DNA of 64,000 nt, taken from contig NZ_CP030053.1 in NCBI RefSeq assembly GCF_004114955.1, positions 3,782,001 through 3,846,000 on the forward strand, given 5' to 3'. This document shows positions 25,116 through 36,439 of this stretch, piece after piece; the stretch's first letter is position 1, and every line of letters begins with the position of its first letter. Origin of the DNA: Bradyrhizobium guangzhouense. GTDB taxonomy: Bacteria > Pseudomonadota > Alphaproteobacteria > Rhizobiales > Xanthobacteraceae. The notes beneath the pieces are model-generated. The model saw nothing but the letters and a program-made list of their open reading frames with translations. It searched no databases and was not told the DNA's origin. Made by a program: the position numbers and the translations under genes.

Positions 25116-26498
25116 CTACGTCGCGTGATGCGGCACAGCGTCGAACCGGTTCACCACGATATCCCGCTTGGTCTCGTCCACCCGCACGGTCATATCAAAA
25201 CGACCATCGTGCAGCTCCTTCGCCAGCACCTCGGAATTGCGGTGCAGCCAGCTGATGCCGGCGCCGTCGGCGGCATCGATCGAGAGATCGAGCGTGGTGC
25301 GTGTTGCAGCGAGCCGCTCCTCGATCGCCGCGAGCAGCGCATCGATCCCCTCGCCCGACACGGCCGAGACCAGCATCGCCGGATGGTCCTCGGGCCGGCG
25401 GGCGGCGATATTCAGAAGCTCCTCGCGCTGTTCGGAATCGTAACGGTCGATCTTGTTCCAGACCTCGATGATGCGACCGGAATCGTCAGGATTGATGCCG
25501 AGCTGGCGCAGCACCGCGTCGACGTCGCTTTGCTGGGCCTCGGCATCCTCATGCGAGATGTCGCGCACATGCAGGATGACGTCGGCCTCCAGCACCTCCT
25601 CCAGCGTGGCGCGGAAGGCGGCAACGAGCTGGGTCGGAAGGTTGGAGATGAAGCCGACGGTGTCCGAGAGCATGGCCTTGCCGCCATGCGGCAGCGTCAG
25701 CGCGCGCAGCGTCGGATCGAGGGTCGCGAACAGCATGTCGGCAGCCTGCACGTCGGCGCGGGTCAGGCGATTGAACAGCGTCGACTTGCCGGCATTGGTG
25801 TAGCCGACCAGCGCAACCACGCGGTACGGCACGCGCTGGCGGCCGGCGCGATGCAGCCGGCGCGTTGCCTGCACCTTCTTCAGCTCGCTTTCGAGCTTGG
25901 TGATGCGCTCCTGGATCAGGCGGCGGTCGGCCTCGATCTGCGTCTCGCCGGGGCCGCCCATGAAGCCGAAACCGCCGCGCTGGCGTTCCAGATGGGTCCA
26001 GGACCGCACCAGGCGCGAGCGCTGATAGTTGAGATGGGCGAGCTCGACCTGGAGCGAGCCTTCCTTGGTCTTGGCGCGGCGGCCGAAGATTTCCAGGATC
26101 AAGCCGGTGCGGTCGAGCACCTTGGCCTGCAATTCCTTCTCGAGATTGCGCTGCTGGATCGGAGCCAGCGCGCAGTCCATCACCACGAGCTCGACGTCGA
26201 GGCTCTTGGCGAGCGCGGCGATCTCCTCGACCTTGCCCTTGCCGATATAGGTCGCGGGCCGGATCTGGTTGATCGGCGCGATGATGGCGTCGGCAATCAC
26301 GAGATCGATCGCGCGCGCGAGGCCAGCGGCTTCATCGAGCCGGGCTTCGGCGTCGCGTTGGACGTGACTCTCCGATTGCGCGTCGGCACTTCCCGCGCGC
26401 ACCCGCAAATAGGGGCCGACGACAAGCACCCGCCCCGTTTGCTTAGCCCCTGCCGATCGCGGACGATCGGCCTCCCCGTCGAAATTTCGGGGTTCCAA
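25116..26498 (-). CDS. hflX: GTPase HflX
   Basis: A 460-residue ribosome-associated GTPase that splits stalled ribosomes under stress in characterised bacteria. The N-terminal nucleotide-binding region has GKGKVEEIAAL and DCALAPIQQRNLE. A helical linker with GGPGETQIEADRRLI follows, then the G domain with G1 GYTNAGKST, G3 DTVGFI, G4 NKID and G5 VSAVSGEG. It follows hfq by 11 bases in the same direction, the conserved hfq-hflX pair. The first 20 residues are poorly conserved in character, and the start at 26498 is the only good upstream ATG. Confidence 0.93.
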   Translation of the reverse strand: MEPRNFDGEADRPRSAGAKQTGRVLVVGPYLRVRAGSADAQSESHVQRDAEARLDEAAGLARAIDLVIADAIIAPINQIRPATYIGKGKVEEIAALAKSLDVELVVMDCALAPIQQRNLEKELQAKVLDRTGLILEIFGRRAKTKEGSLQVELAHLNYQRSRLVRSWTHLERQRGGFGFMGGPGETQIEADRRLIQERITKLESELKKVQATRRLHRAGRQRVPYRVVALVGYTNAGKSTLFNRLTRADVQAADMLFATLDPTLRALTLPHGGKAMLSDTVGFISNLPTQLVAAFRATLEEVLEADVILHVRDISHEDAEAQQSDVDAVLRQLGINPDDSGRIIEVWNKIDRYDSEQREELLNIAARRPEDHPAMLVSAVSGEGIDALLAAIEERLAATRTTLDLSIDAADGAGISWLHRNSEVLAKELHDGRFDMTVRVDETKRDIVVNRFDAVPHHAT

Positions 26499-26509
26499 TC
26501 AGATCACTC

Positions 26510-26758
26510 TCAAGCCGGCTGATCCTCGCCGCCTTCGAACAGCTGGATCGGAGCGCCCGGCATGATGGTCGAGATCGCATGCTTGTAGACCAGCTGCGAA
26601 TGACCGTCGCGCCGAAGCAGCAAACAGAAATTGTCGAACCAGGTCACGATGCCCTGGAGCTTCACTCCGTTGACCAGAAAGATCGTCAGTGGCGTTTTGG
26701 TTTTGCGAACGTGATTGAGGAAGGTGTCCTGTAGGTTTTGTGCGCGGTCTGCCGCCAT
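26510..26758 (-). CDS. hfq: RNA chaperone Hfq
   Basis: An 82-residue Sm-like protein. Sm1 includes [20 protein letters not shown] and Sm2 reads [10 protein letters not shown], with the Lys-His of the proximal RNA-binding pore present. The Q-x-x-L and N-F residues for poly(U) and A-rich binding are visible. Hfq forms hexamers that pair small RNAs with mRNAs; in rhizobia it affects NifA expression. The 247-base gap to ntrX should hold its promoter. The C-terminus is short and acidic, normal for alphaproteobacteria. Confidence 0.95.
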   Translation of the reverse strand: MAADRAQNLQDTFLNHVRKTKTPLTIFLVNGVKLQGIVTWFDNFCLLLRRDGHSQLVYKHAISTIMPGAPIQLFEGGEDQPA

Positions 26759-27005
26759 TGTTTTTTTCTCGCTTTGAGTTTCTTTTTATTGCGCCGGGAG
26801 CGACCCTGTTTTCAAAATTGGGCCTTCTTCCGGTTGCCGCTCCTCATGAGATCCCCCTCGGAGGAACGGCTGATCGATTAGAGGACAGGTGGACATTTTA
26901 GGCAAGCTGCTTCACGCGGCAGGCCCCGCCCTAATTCTCCGAAAAACTACGGAAATAGATGATCTTTCGCGGATATCCCACAGGTGCAACCCCGACCTCG
27001 GGGCC

Positions 27006-28376
27006 CTAACCGACCCCGAGCGCCTTCAACTTCCGGTGTAGTGCCGACCGTTCCATGCCAACAAACTCGGCGGTGCGAGAAATATTTCCTGAGAAACGGC
27101 TGATCTGGGCAATCAAATAGTCGCGCTCGAACACTTCGCGTGCCTCTCGCAGCGGCAGGCCCATGATGTGCTCGCCATTGTTGCTGGTCGGCATCGCCGG
27201 CACCATCGAGCCGACGTCCTGAGGCAGCATGTCGGCGGTGATGATCACCTCCGGACCGCCTCCAGCCAGAATCATGACTCTCTCAACGTTGTTGCGAAGC
27301 TGGCGCACATTGCCCGGCCAGACATGCGATTGCAGCACTGCCATCGCGTCCTGGCCGATCTGACGCTTCGGCAGGCCGCTGCCGGCCGAGATCTGCTCCA
27401 TGAAATAGTCGATCAATTCAGGAATGTCCTCGCGCCGCTCCGACAGCGCCGGCACGCGGATCGGCACGACCGAAAGCCGGTGATAGAGGTCCTCGCGGAA
27501 ATGGCCGGCCGCGATCTCCTCTTCGAGATTGCGCGCGGTCGAGGAAATGATGCGGACGTCGACCTGCACCTTCGCGGTGCCGCCGACGCGCTGGAACGAC
27601 TGCTCGACCAGCACGCGCAGGATCTTGTTCTGGGTCTCGCGCGGCATGTCCGCGATCTCGTCGATGAACAGCGTGCCGCCGTGCGCCTCTTCCAGCGCAC
27701 CCGGCTTGCGCGGCTGCTCGCCGTTGGACTGCTCGATACCGAACAGCTCATGCTCCATACGCTCCGGCGTGATCGCCGCGGCGTTGATGACGACGAACGG
27801 GCCGTCGGCGCGGCCCGAGGCCATATGCAGCGTGCGCGCGGTGAGCTCCTTGCCGGCGCCGGCGGGGCCGACGATCAGGATGCGGCTGTTGGCCTTGGCC
27901 GCGCGCTCGATGGTCTGGCGCAGCTGGTTCATGCTCGGCGAGCGGCCGACCAGCGAGCTTGCGCTCGGCGCGAGCTGCTTCAACTCCTTGACCTCGCGCT
28001 TGAGCCGCGAGTTCTCCAGCGCCCTGGTGGCGACCAGAATGAGACGGTCGGCCTTGAACGGCTTCTCGATGAAATCATAGGCGCCGCGCTTGATCGCGGC
28101 GACCGCGGTCTCGATGTTGCCGTGGCCGGAGATCATCACCACGGGCAGATCGGCATTGTCCTTCTTGACCTGCTCCAGGAGCTGCAGGCCGTCGAGCTTG
28201 GAGCCCTGCAGCCAGATGTCGAGGAACACCAGATGCGGCCGGCGGTTGGCGATCTCGGCCAGCGCCGAGTCGCTGTCGCGCGCGGTCCTCGTGACAAAAC
28301 CCTCGTCCTCGAGGATGCCCGCAACGAGATCCCGAATATCGGCCTCATCATCGACAATCAGAATTTCACTTGCCAT
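27006..28376 (-). CDS. ntrX: Nitrogen/redox response regulator NtrX
   Basis: A 456-residue regulator. The receiver domain has the phosphorylation site Asp53 in LVFLDIWLQG. The AAA+ domain has Walker A GPAGAGKE, Walker B GGTLFIDEIAD and an Arg finger region, and the C-terminal Fis-type helix-turn-helix reads ISRTAEFVGMERSALHRKL. The GAFTGA loop needed to contact sigma-54 is missing: the segment after HELFG reads IEQSNGEQPRKPGALEEA. This is known for alphaproteobacterial NtrX and implies it does not activate sigma-54 promoters in the usual way. Its gene follows ntrY by 17 bases. Confidence 0.93.
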   Translation of the reverse strand: MASEILIVDDEADIRDLVAGILEDEGFVTRTARDSDSALAEIANRRPHLVFLDIWLQGSKLDGLQLLEQVKKDNADLPVVMISGHGNIETAVAAIKRGAYDFIEKPFKADRLILVATRALENSRLKREVKELKQLAPSASSLVGRSPSMNQLRQTIERAAKANSRILIVGPAGAGKELTARTLHMASGRADGPFVVINAAAITPERMEHELFGIEQSNGEQPRKPGALEEAHGGTLFIDEIADMPRETQNKILRVLVEQSFQRVGGTAKVQVDVRIISSTARNLEEEIAAGHFREDLYHRLSVVPIRVPALSERREDIPELIDYFMEQISAGSGLPKRQIGQDAMAVLQSHVWPGNVRQLRNNVERVMILAGGGPEVIITADMLPQDVGSMVPAMPTSNNGEHIMGLPLREAREVFERDYLIAQISRFSGNISRTAEFVGMERSALHRKLKALGVG

Positions 28377-28393
28377 GTGTCGCGCCTGTCTTC

Positions 28394-30829
28394 TCAGCTG
28401 CCTGTCGAGGCTTCGATTTTCGTTGAATCATTGGTCTTTTCAGCGGGCTCTTTGGTTTCGGCCGCCGGCTGTTTTGTTTCCTGCGCCGCGACGGGCACCT
28501 CGGCGGAATCCGCGGCCGTTTGCTTGATTTCGGGCGCGGCTGCGCCCTTGGCCGTATCCGTCACCGCTGCTGGCAACGGCTCGGCATCTTCGGCCTTCTT
28601 GGCCTGTCCGGAAACCGCAAAGCGCATGCGCATCCAGGCGCCACGCTGGCCTTCGCGGAAGTCGGAGGCATCCTTCAGCTCGATGCGGCCGCCATGGTCC
28701 TCCAGCACGCGGCCGACGATGGCAAGGCCAAGGCCTGTGCCCTTGGCGCGCGTCGTCACATAGGGCTCGAGCAGCCGCGAGCGCGCGACCTTGGGCAAGC
28801 CGATGCCGTTGTCGATGACGTCGATCAAGACGTCCTCGCCCTCGCGCGACACCACGACGTCGATGCGGCCCTTGCCACCATCCTTGCCGAGCTCCTCCGG
28901 CGGGACCTGCTCGATCGCCTCGGTGGCGTTCTTGACGATGTTGGTGACCGCCTGCGAGATCAGCCGCCGATCGAACTGGGCGCGCAGCGGATCCTCTTTG
29001 AACTCGGCCTCGATATCGAGCTCGGGATGGGCGACCTTCATCAGGAACACCGCCTGCCGCACGGTGTCGGCGACGTCCTCGCCTTCCATCACGGGTTTTG
29101 GCATCCGCGCAAAGCGCGAGAATTCGTCGACCATGCGCCTGATGTCGTCGACCTGGCGCACGATGGTGTCGGTGCACTGGTCGAAGATCTGCTTGTCCTT
29201 GGTTTCGGTGATGTCCTTGCCGAATTTGCGGCGGATGCGTTCGGCCGAGAGCTGGATCGGTGTCAGCGGGTTCTTGATCTCGTGAGCGATGCGGCGCGCG
29301 ACGTCGCCCCAGGCCGAGGTGCGCTGCGCCGAGACGAGCTCGGTGATGTCGTCGAGCGTGATGATGTAGCTGTCATGCGGCTGGTTCTTCTCGGCGCTGA
29401 CGCGCACCGACAGATTTCGCTCGGCGCCGTCGCGCGTGATCGTGATCTGGCCCTGCACCAGGCGCTGGGTGCCTTCCCGCGACGCCTTCATCATCTCGTC
29501 GAGCTCGGGCAGCACGTCGGAGAGTGGATGTCCGAGCGTCTCGGCCTCGGAATGCCCGATCAGCTTCTCGGCGGAGCGATTGAGGATGCCGACGCTGCCC
29601 GAGGTGTCGACGCCGATGATGCCGGCGCTGGCGGAGGACAGCACGGCCTCGATGAAGCGCCGGCGGCTGTCGATGAGGTCGCTGGCATTGACGAGCTCGT
29701 CGCGCTGGCTGCGCAATTCCTGCGTCATCTTGTTGAAGGTCTCGCCGAGCTGGGCGAGATCGCCTTCGGACTGATGCACGGCCACCTTCACATGGAGGTT
29801 GCCGGTCGAGACGGTGTGAGCGGCGTTCATCAGCCGACGGATCGGCGCCACAAGCGAGTTGGCGAAGTTGAGGCCGATCAGCACGGACGCCATCAGGATG
29901 GTCAGCGCGATCACCGCGAACATCAGCGCGAACGCGACCTGAATGCCGAGCCGGCGCGACTCGATCTGCGCATACTCGGCGGCGCCGATCTCCGTCTGGT
30001 TGACCTGACTGACGACATTTGGGTCGAGCGGGCGGGCGACATACAGGAACGTATCGTTGAAGGCGCGCAGGCGGATCACTGCAGCGACGGAGCTCGCGTC
30101 CGGAAGGACCGCGATTTCCGGCTCGGTCTCCTTGACGTTGCTGAGAAAATCCGGTGCCGGCGGCGAATAGGCCAGCCGCATGCCGGTGTCGGCAGACTCC
30201 AGGATGTTGGTGTTCTTGTCGATGATCATCGCGCCCGGCAAGTTGCGGGACGCGGCGCTGGCCGTCAGAATTTCGCGGAACGACCGCCGATCCTGATCAT
30301 AGAGCGGCCGTGCGTGGGCAATGTCGTTGGCCATTCCCAGAATGTCGCCCTGGATCAGCTGGGCATGGTCGTTCATGTAGGCCCGCGCGATCGTCAGCGA
30401 GTTCTGGATCAATTGGTTGGTGGGGCCCGAGAACAGCCGGTCGAGACCGCGCTCGATGGTGACGTTGGCGACGACGGCGACCAGCACCGCCGGCAGCACG
30501 GCAACGATCGAGAACAGGCTGACGATCTGGACATGGAGGCGTGCCGCCGCCCGTCCCCGCCGCCGGGCCAGGATCAGCTGCCAGAGCTCGCGGACGATGA
30601 TGCCGACCAGAAGCAGAATCGTGCCGGCATTGATCAGGTAGAACGAGCGCACCACTTGCGGCGTCGGCTCGATGCCGGTCAGCCCGGTCAGGACCAGGAA
30701 AGTCAGGAGCGCCGAGAGCAGCGCCAGGGCCACCGCAAACGGGGCCAGCCAGCGTCGGGCGGACCAGCGCCGGGGCTCTTCGGCTGGGGCCGTGTCAAAG
30801 GATGCGGCCGAGGTGTCTGCGCTGGTCAT
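28394..30829 (-). CDS. ntrY: Membrane sensor histidine kinase NtrY
   Basis: An 811-residue sensor. The N-terminus has several membrane helices around a periplasmic region of about 190 residues, then HAMP, PAS, the HisKA domain with the phosphorylated His in [15 protein letters not shown], and an ATPase domain with IVKNATEAIEQ and DNGIGLP. It phosphorylates NtrX in nitrogen and redox control. The C-terminal 80 residues are Ala/Glu/Thr-rich and probably unstructured. It heads the ntrYX pair, separated from ntrC by a gap that includes terminator-like hairpins and a small opposite-strand gene. Confidence 0.93.
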   Translation of the reverse strand: MTSADTSAASFDTAPAEEPRRWSARRWLAPFAVALALLSALLTFLVLTGLTGIEPTPQVVRSFYLINAGTILLLVGIIVRELWQLILARRRGRAAARLHVQIVSLFSIVAVLPAVLVAVVANVTIERGLDRLFSGPTNQLIQNSLTIARAYMNDHAQLIQGDILGMANDIAHARPLYDQDRRSFREILTASAASRNLPGAMIIDKNTNILESADTGMRLAYSPPAPDFLSNVKETEPEIAVLPDASSVAAVIRLRAFNDTFLYVARPLDPNVVSQVNQTEIGAAEYAQIESRRLGIQVAFALMFAVIALTILMASVLIGLNFANSLVAPIRRLMNAAHTVSTGNLHVKVAVHQSEGDLAQLGETFNKMTQELRSQRDELVNASDLIDSRRRFIEAVLSSASAGIIGVDTSGSVGILNRSAEKLIGHSEAETLGHPLSDVLPELDEMMKASREGTQRLVQGQITITRDGAERNLSVRVSAEKNQPHDSYIITLDDITELVSAQRTSAWGDVARRIAHEIKNPLTPIQLSAERIRRKFGKDITETKDKQIFDQCTDTIVRQVDDIRRMVDEFSRFARMPKPVMEGEDVADTVRQAVFLMKVAHPELDIEAEFKEDPLRAQFDRRLISQAVTNIVKNATEAIEQVPPEELGKDGGKGRIDVVVSREGEDVLIDVIDNGIGLPKVARSRLLEPYVTTRAKGTGLGLAIVGRVLEDHGGRIELKDASDFREGQRGAWMRMRFAVSGQAKKAEDAEPLPAAVTDTAKGAAAPEIKQTAADSAEVPVAAQETKQPAAETKEPAEKTNDSTKIEASTGS

Positions 30830-30897
30830 TCCGGCAATGGGTGCTGAAAACGGGTCCGCCCGGGCGGATACTGATGTATTCGTACCACATTGTTGCC

Positions 30898-30931
30898 GAA
30901 TTGCGACAATTCCGCGGCGTCTCCGCCGCGG
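30898..30931. promoter_or_regulatory. Paired palindromes upstream of ntrY
   Basis: Two adjoining perfect inverted repeats: GAATTG/CAATTC (30898-30912, 3-base centre) and CCGCGGCG/CGCCGCGG (30912-30931, 4-base loop). They lie 69-102 bases before the ntrY start and 82 bases before the divergent small gene, in the shared promoter region. The first has the form of a protein-binding site; the second could be an RNA hairpin. No binding protein can be named. Confidence 0.4.
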
Positions 30932-31012
30932 CAGACCGGCGCATCAACAGGAGATGCTGGCCATTTGCGAGTTTCCCCGGAACGGAATCCGCCCATCCGA
31001 GCTTAAATCGGC

Positions 31013-31159
31013 ATGGAAAGGATATTTCTCGCAACCATGGTGTCGGCCGTGCTGCTGCTGATCGTGGCCTCTGACCTGCTGGTCAACGGCCCGGGCAGGC
31101 AGGATCAGGCCGCGGAGCTCGCCAACATTCAGCCCGTCATGGCGCGCCTCATCAGGTAG
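31013..31159 (+). CDS. Small hydrophobic protein between ntrC and ntrY
   Basis: A 48-residue protein, starting MERIFLATMVSAVLLLIVAS, with one hydrophobic helix followed by a polar tail ending ARLIR. It could be membrane-anchored or secreted. It is on the strand opposite to the ntr genes and divergent from ntrY. No ribosome site is clear, and a second in-frame ATG at codon 9 is possible. Support comes only from composition and an intact frame. Confidence 0.4.
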   Translation: MERIFLATMVSAVLLLIVASDLLVNGPGRQDQAAELANIQPVMARLIR

Positions 31160-31277
31160 CTGAGAGATGCAGCGCTCGGTGGTTGCAAGACCAGTCGAAC
31201 GTTCCCGAGGAACATTTCAGCCCTATCAGGACTTTTGATCTCCGCGCCTGCCACGGACGGCCAGCGCGATCCGGACA

Positions 31278-31311
31278 GGCTCAGCTCCGCTGTGGTAGGG
31301 GGAGCTGAGCC
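31278..31311. terminator. Hairpin between small gene and ntrC
   Basis: A perfect 11-base inverted repeat, GGCTCAGCTCC at 31278-31288 and GGAGCTGAGCC at 31301-31311, with a 12-base loop. It lies between the convergent small gene and ntrC and could stop transcription from both. There is no T-run, so factor-independent termination is uncertain. Confidence 0.5.
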
Positions 31312-31351
31312 ACTCCCGCGCCAACGCTTTCCGCGCTTGTCGCGCGGGGGG

Positions 31352-32794
<1,443 letters not shown>

Positions 32795-32803
32795 CGTTAA
32801 TCC

Positions 32804-33973
32804 TCATTTTGCCCCCTGTGATGCAGACGACGACTTCCCGGCAGAGCCGTCGCGACTGCTGTGATCTGCGTGTTTGACCGATGTCGAGTACATCGGCATC
32901 AGCACGCGGAAGGTGGTCTTGCGCGGCTGAGACTCGCATTCGATGATGCCGCCGAGATCGCCGACGATCTTGGCAACCAGAGCAAGACCGAGGCCAGAGC
33001 CGGTCTGCTTGGTGGTCACGAACGGGTCGAACAGGTTGGGCAGAAGATCGTCCGGCACGCCTGGTCCATTGTCCCTCACGCAGAATTCGAGCGGCAGGGA
33101 TACCCGGGATTTTTGACCGGGGACTGACAGGCGCACGCCGGGGCGGAACGCGGTGGTGAGCTGGATCTCGGCGTCGGGGACGTCGATCAGCGCTTCGGCG
33201 GCATTCTTCACCAGATTGAGGAACACCTGGATCAGCTGGTCCTGGTTGGCCAGCACCGGCGGCAGCGAGGGATCGTAGTCCTCGATGAAGCGGATGTTGC
33301 GGGCAAAGCCTGACTGCGCCAGCCGCTTGACGTGATCGAGCACGGAATGGATGTTGACGGGACCGCGCACCACGGGTCGCTCGTCGCCGAACACCTCCAT
33401 GCGGTCGACCAGCGTCACGATGCGATCGGCCTCGTCGCAGATCAGGCGGGTCAGCATGCGATCTTCGGAGGATGCCTGCTGCTCCAGGAGCTGCGCCGCG
33501 CCGCGGATGCCCGAGAGCGGATTCTTGATCTCATGCGCGAGCATCGCTGCCAGCGCGATCACCGAGCGCGCCGCGCTGCGGTGGGTGAGCTGGCGATCCA
33601 TCTTGTCGGCGATGGAGCGCTCCTGCAGCATCACCACGATATGGCCGGGCCGCTCGGTGAGCGGGGCGACATGCAGATCGACCTGCCGATCGCCGCCCAT
33701 GCGCGGCGTGCCGAGATCGACCTTGTATTCGTTGACCGGCGAATTCGAGGAACGCACCTGATCGATCAGCGCCAGCAAGGGGCTGCCGAACGGCACCAGC
33801 TCTTTCAGCGACTGGCGCTTCAGAAACTGCGTCGAGATGTCGAAGAACGCTTCGGTCGCGATATTGGCGGCGACGATCTTGCCGTCCGGCCCGATCATCA
33901 GCACGGGATTGGGCAAGGCATCGAGGATAGCCTCGCTGTCGGCCGGCTTGCGATGGTCGGCGGCTGAGCTCAT
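32804..33973 (-). CDS. ntrB: Nitrogen sensor kinase NtrB
   Basis: A 389-residue cytoplasmic kinase without membrane helices. It has a PAS domain (residues about 12-120), HisKA with phosphorylated His147 in [18 protein letters not shown], and an ATPase domain with [23 protein letters not shown] and GSGLGLALV. It phosphorylates NtrC under nitrogen limitation and is controlled by PII in known systems. Its ATG overlaps the dusB stop by 4 bases (ATGA), so translation is probably coupled. An ATG at 34066 lies inside dusB and is rejected. The C-terminus is Ser-rich. Confidence 0.95.
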   Translation of the reverse strand: MSSAADHRKPADSEAILDALPNPVLMIGPDGKIVAANIATEAFFDISTQFLKRQSLKELVPFGSPLLALIDQVRSSNSPVNEYKVDLGTPRMGGDRQVDLHVAPLTERPGHIVVMLQERSIADKMDRQLTHRSAARSVIALAAMLAHEIKNPLSGIRGAAQLLEQQASSEDRMLTRLICDEADRIVTLVDRMEVFGDERPVVRGPVNIHSVLDHVKRLAQSGFARNIRFIEDYDPSLPPVLANQDQLIQVFLNLVKNAAEALIDVPDAEIQLTTAFRPGVRLSVPGQKSRVSLPLEFCVRDNGPGVPDDLLPNLFDPFVTTKQTGSGLGLALVAKIVGDLGGIIECESQPRKTTFRVLMPMYSTSVKHADHSSRDGSAGKSSSASQGAK

Positions 33974-35046
33974 GCAGCGGCGCTCCATGCAAAATCGTCG
34001 AATGCATCCTGCAGCGATTGGTGGACGAGCCCAGGATCCTCGGAGGTCAAAATCTTCTGGCGCCACGCCTTCAGTGTCTGGGCCGGCGTGCCGCTGGCCG
34101 CGGCCGCAACATCGAGGGCCCAGCCGAGATGCTTGCGCGCATGCCTGAGACCGACGCGCAGGCCATAGAGTGCGCAGACGCCCTCATACAGCGTGCGGAC
34201 ATAATGCAATTGCGTCACGAGCGAGGGCGTGGCTTCAGCCGCCCCGCCCTTCAGCCGTCGCCCGATCTCGCCGGGCAGCCAGGGCTGGCCGTTGGCGCCG
34301 CGACCGATCATCACGGCATCGGCGCCGGAGGCCTCGAGCGCCGCGAGCGCCTTCTCGTAAGAAGTGATGTCGCCATTGACGACAAGGGGAATGGAGATGG
34401 CCTCGCGCACCGCGCGGATCGCATCCCAATCGGCCTCGCCCTTGTAGAACTGGCAACGGGTGCGGCCGTGAACGGTGACGAGCCTGACGCCGGCGGCCTC
34501 CGCGCGACGCGCCAGCTCCGGCGCGTTGCGGGTGCGATCGTCCCAGCCGAGCCGCATCTTCAGCGTCACCGGCACTTTCACCGCCGATATCGTGGCTTCG
34601 ATCAGGCCGACGGCGTGATCGAGATCGCGCATCAGGGCCGAGCCCGACTGGCCGCCGGTGACGTGACGGGCCGGACAGCCCATGTTGATGTCGATGATGT
34701 CGGCGCCTTCGGCCTCGGCAATCCGGGCGCCTTCCGCCATCCAATGCGCCTCGCAGCCGGCGAGCTGAACGACGTGAGGTCCGACACCGGTCGCTTCGCA
34801 GCGCAACCGCGACATGCGATGGCCGCTGGCGAGTTCATCGCTGGCGGTCATTTCGGAGACGACGAGACCGGCCCCCAGCTCGGCGGCCAGACGGCGGACG
34901 GGTGAGTCCGTCACTCCCGACATCGGTGCCAGGAAGACCGGGTTGGCGATTTCAATATCGCCTATTTTCAACGGCTTAGAGCCGGATACTGCCGAGCCGG
35001 TCACAGGGGTCTCGTTGCGTGGGCAGCGCCTCATCGCGCCTGCCAT
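33970..35046 (-). CDS. dusB: tRNA-dihydrouridine synthase DusB (NifR3)
   Basis: A 358-residue FMN enzyme that reduces uridine in the tRNA D-loop. The TIM barrel begins with [19 protein letters not shown]. The catalytic Cys is in [17 protein letters not shown], and phosphate/FMN motifs appear as [17 protein letters not shown] and VVNGDI. The helical domain follows. The order dusB-ntrB-ntrC is conserved in rhizobia, where the gene is called nifR3. The start used includes about 25 residues before the conserved core, so a slightly shorter protein is possible. Confidence 0.93.
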   Translation of the reverse strand: MAGAMRRCPRNETPVTGSAVSGSKPLKIGDIEIANPVFLAPMSGVTDSPVRRLAAELGAGLVVSEMTASDELASGHRMSRLRCEATGVGPHVVQLAGCEAHWMAEGARIAEAEGADIIDINMGCPARHVTGGQSGSALMRDLDHAVGLIEATISAVKVPVTLKMRLGWDDRTRNAPELARRAEAAGVRLVTVHGRTRCQFYKGEADWDAIRAVREAISIPLVVNGDITSYEKALAALEASGADAVMIGRGANGQPWLPGEIGRRLKGGAAEATPSLVTQLHYVRTLYEGVCALYGLRVGLRHARKHLGWALDVAAAASGTPAQTLKAWRQKILTSEDPGLVHQSLQDAFDDFAWSAAA

Positions 35047-35058
35047 GATCTATCTTGC

Positions 35059-35073
35059 GCACAATTCTTGTGC
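35059..35073. promoter_or_regulatory. Candidate NtrC-type binding site before dusB-ntrBC
   Basis: GCAC and GTGC half-sites are separated by 7 bases, with a perfect GCACAA/TTGTGC inverted repeat and a trailing A. The NtrC consensus TGCAC(C)-N5-(G)GTGCA has the same half-sites and spacing. The site is only 13-27 bases before the dusB ATG, a position suited to repression. Autorepression of nifR3-ntrBC by NtrC is reported in rhizobia; application here is inference. Confidence 0.5.
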
Positions 35074-35253
35074 AGTCAAGCGTCATGCCTACAGTTTAGA
35101 CAGTTCTGCAGATCTTTCAAGTGCAGTGCAGCAAAATGCTTGACGCCACAATCCCGGGAAACCCCTTTTTTTGCGGGCCTGCCGTGCTAGAGCCATGCCG
35201 GCAATCACCCCACTCTCCCCGGCTCCCCCTTAGCAGTTGAATATTTGAGTCCT

Positions 35254-36435
35254 ATGGCGAAATCACAGCGCACCGCAGTCGTTCTCGTTGCGGCCGGACG
35301 TGGCCTGCGCGCAGGCGCCGGCGGCCCCAAGCAATATCGAGAGATCGGCGGCGTGCCCGTGATCTACCGCGCCATGGAAGCGTTCAGCACCCATCCTGAC
35401 GTGTTCGCCGTGCAGCCGGTGGTGAACCCCGACGACAGCGCCATGTTCGCTGCAGCGGTCGCAGGCCTCAAGCACGAGGCACCGACCCATGGTGGTGCGA
35501 CGCGCCAGGCCTCGGTGCTGTCGGGCCTCGAAGCGCTTGCCAAGCACAAGCCCGACATCGTCCTGATTCATGACGCCGCGCGGCCCTTCGTCTCGGCGGG
35601 CGTGATCTCGCGTGCGATCGAGGCGGCCAGTCGCACCGGCGCCGCCATCCCCGTCGTCCCCGTCACCGACACCATCAAGGTCACCAGCGCCGACGGCAAT
35701 GTCGAGGACACGCCTGACCGGGCGCGTTTGCGAATCGCGCAGACGCCGCAATCCTTTCGTTTCGATGTCATCCTCGAGGCGCATCGTCGCGCGGCCAAGG
35801 ACGGACGATCTGATTTCACCGATGACGCTGCGATCGCCGAATGGGCGGGATTGACGGTTGCGACCTTTGAAGGCGATGTTGCGAATATGAAGCTCACCAC
35901 CCCCGAGGATTTCGTGCGCGAGGAAGCGCGCCTGGCCAGCCTGCTCGGCGACATCAGGACCGGCACGGGATACGACGTGCACGCCTTCGGCGAAGGCGAC
36001 CACCTCATGCTCTGCGGCGTGCGCGTGCCGCACACGAAAGGTTTTCTCGCGCATTCCGATGGCGACGTCGGCCTGCATGCCTTGGTCGATGCGATCCTCG
36101 GCGCGCTCGCCGATGGTGACATTGGTTCGCACTTCCCGCCGAGCGATGCGAAGTGGAAGGGCGCCTCCTCCGACCAGTTCCTGAAATACGCCATCGAGCG
36201 CGTTACGGCGCGCGGCGGCCGCATCGCCAATCTCGAGGTCACCATGATCTGCGAGCGGCCGAAGATCGGGCCGCTGCGCGATGCCATGCGTGCACGCATC
36301 GCCGAGATCTCCGGCGTCGACATCTCGCGCGTCGCGGTGAAGGCGACCACCAGCGAGCGGCTCGGCTTCACCGGCCGCGAGGAAGGCATCGCGGCCACCG
36401 CGAGCGCTACCATCCGCCTGCCCTGGAGCGCGTAA
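35254..36435 (+). CDS. ispDF: Bifunctional IspD/IspF isoprenoid enzyme
   Basis: A 393-residue fusion of two steps of the MEP pathway. Residues about 1-225 are IspD, the CDP-ME synthase ([30 protein letters not shown]). Residues about 232-393 are IspF, the 2-C-methyl-erythritol cyclodiphosphate synthase ([20 protein letters not shown] with metal-binding Asp and His; [34 protein letters not shown]). Fusion of IspD and IspF is normal in alphaproteobacteria. A TTG at 35245 is possible, but the ATG at 35254 fits better. It is divergent from dusB, with 207 bases between them. Confidence 0.95.
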   Translation: MAKSQRTAVVLVAAGRGLRAGAGGPKQYREIGGVPVIYRAMEAFSTHPDVFAVQPVVNPDDSAMFAAAVAGLKHEAPTHGGATRQASVLSGLEALAKHKPDIVLIHDAARPFVSAGVISRAIEAASRTGAAIPVVPVTDTIKVTSADGNVEDTPDRARLRIAQTPQSFRFDVILEAHRRAAKDGRSDFTDDAAIAEWAGLTVATFEGDVANMKLTTPEDFVREEARLASLLGDIRTGTGYDVHAFGEGDHLMLCGVRVPHTKGFLAHSDGDVGLHALVDAILGALADGDIGSHFPPSDAKWKGASSDQFLKYAIERVTARGGRIANLEVTMICERPKIGPLRDAMRARIAEISGVDISRVAVKATTSERLGFTGREEGIAATASATIRLPWSA

Positions 36436-36439
36436 GGTC

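Noticed and set aside
28520..30847. A 775-codon open frame opposite ntrY
   Set aside because: Antisense shadow of ntrY with no recognisable domain.
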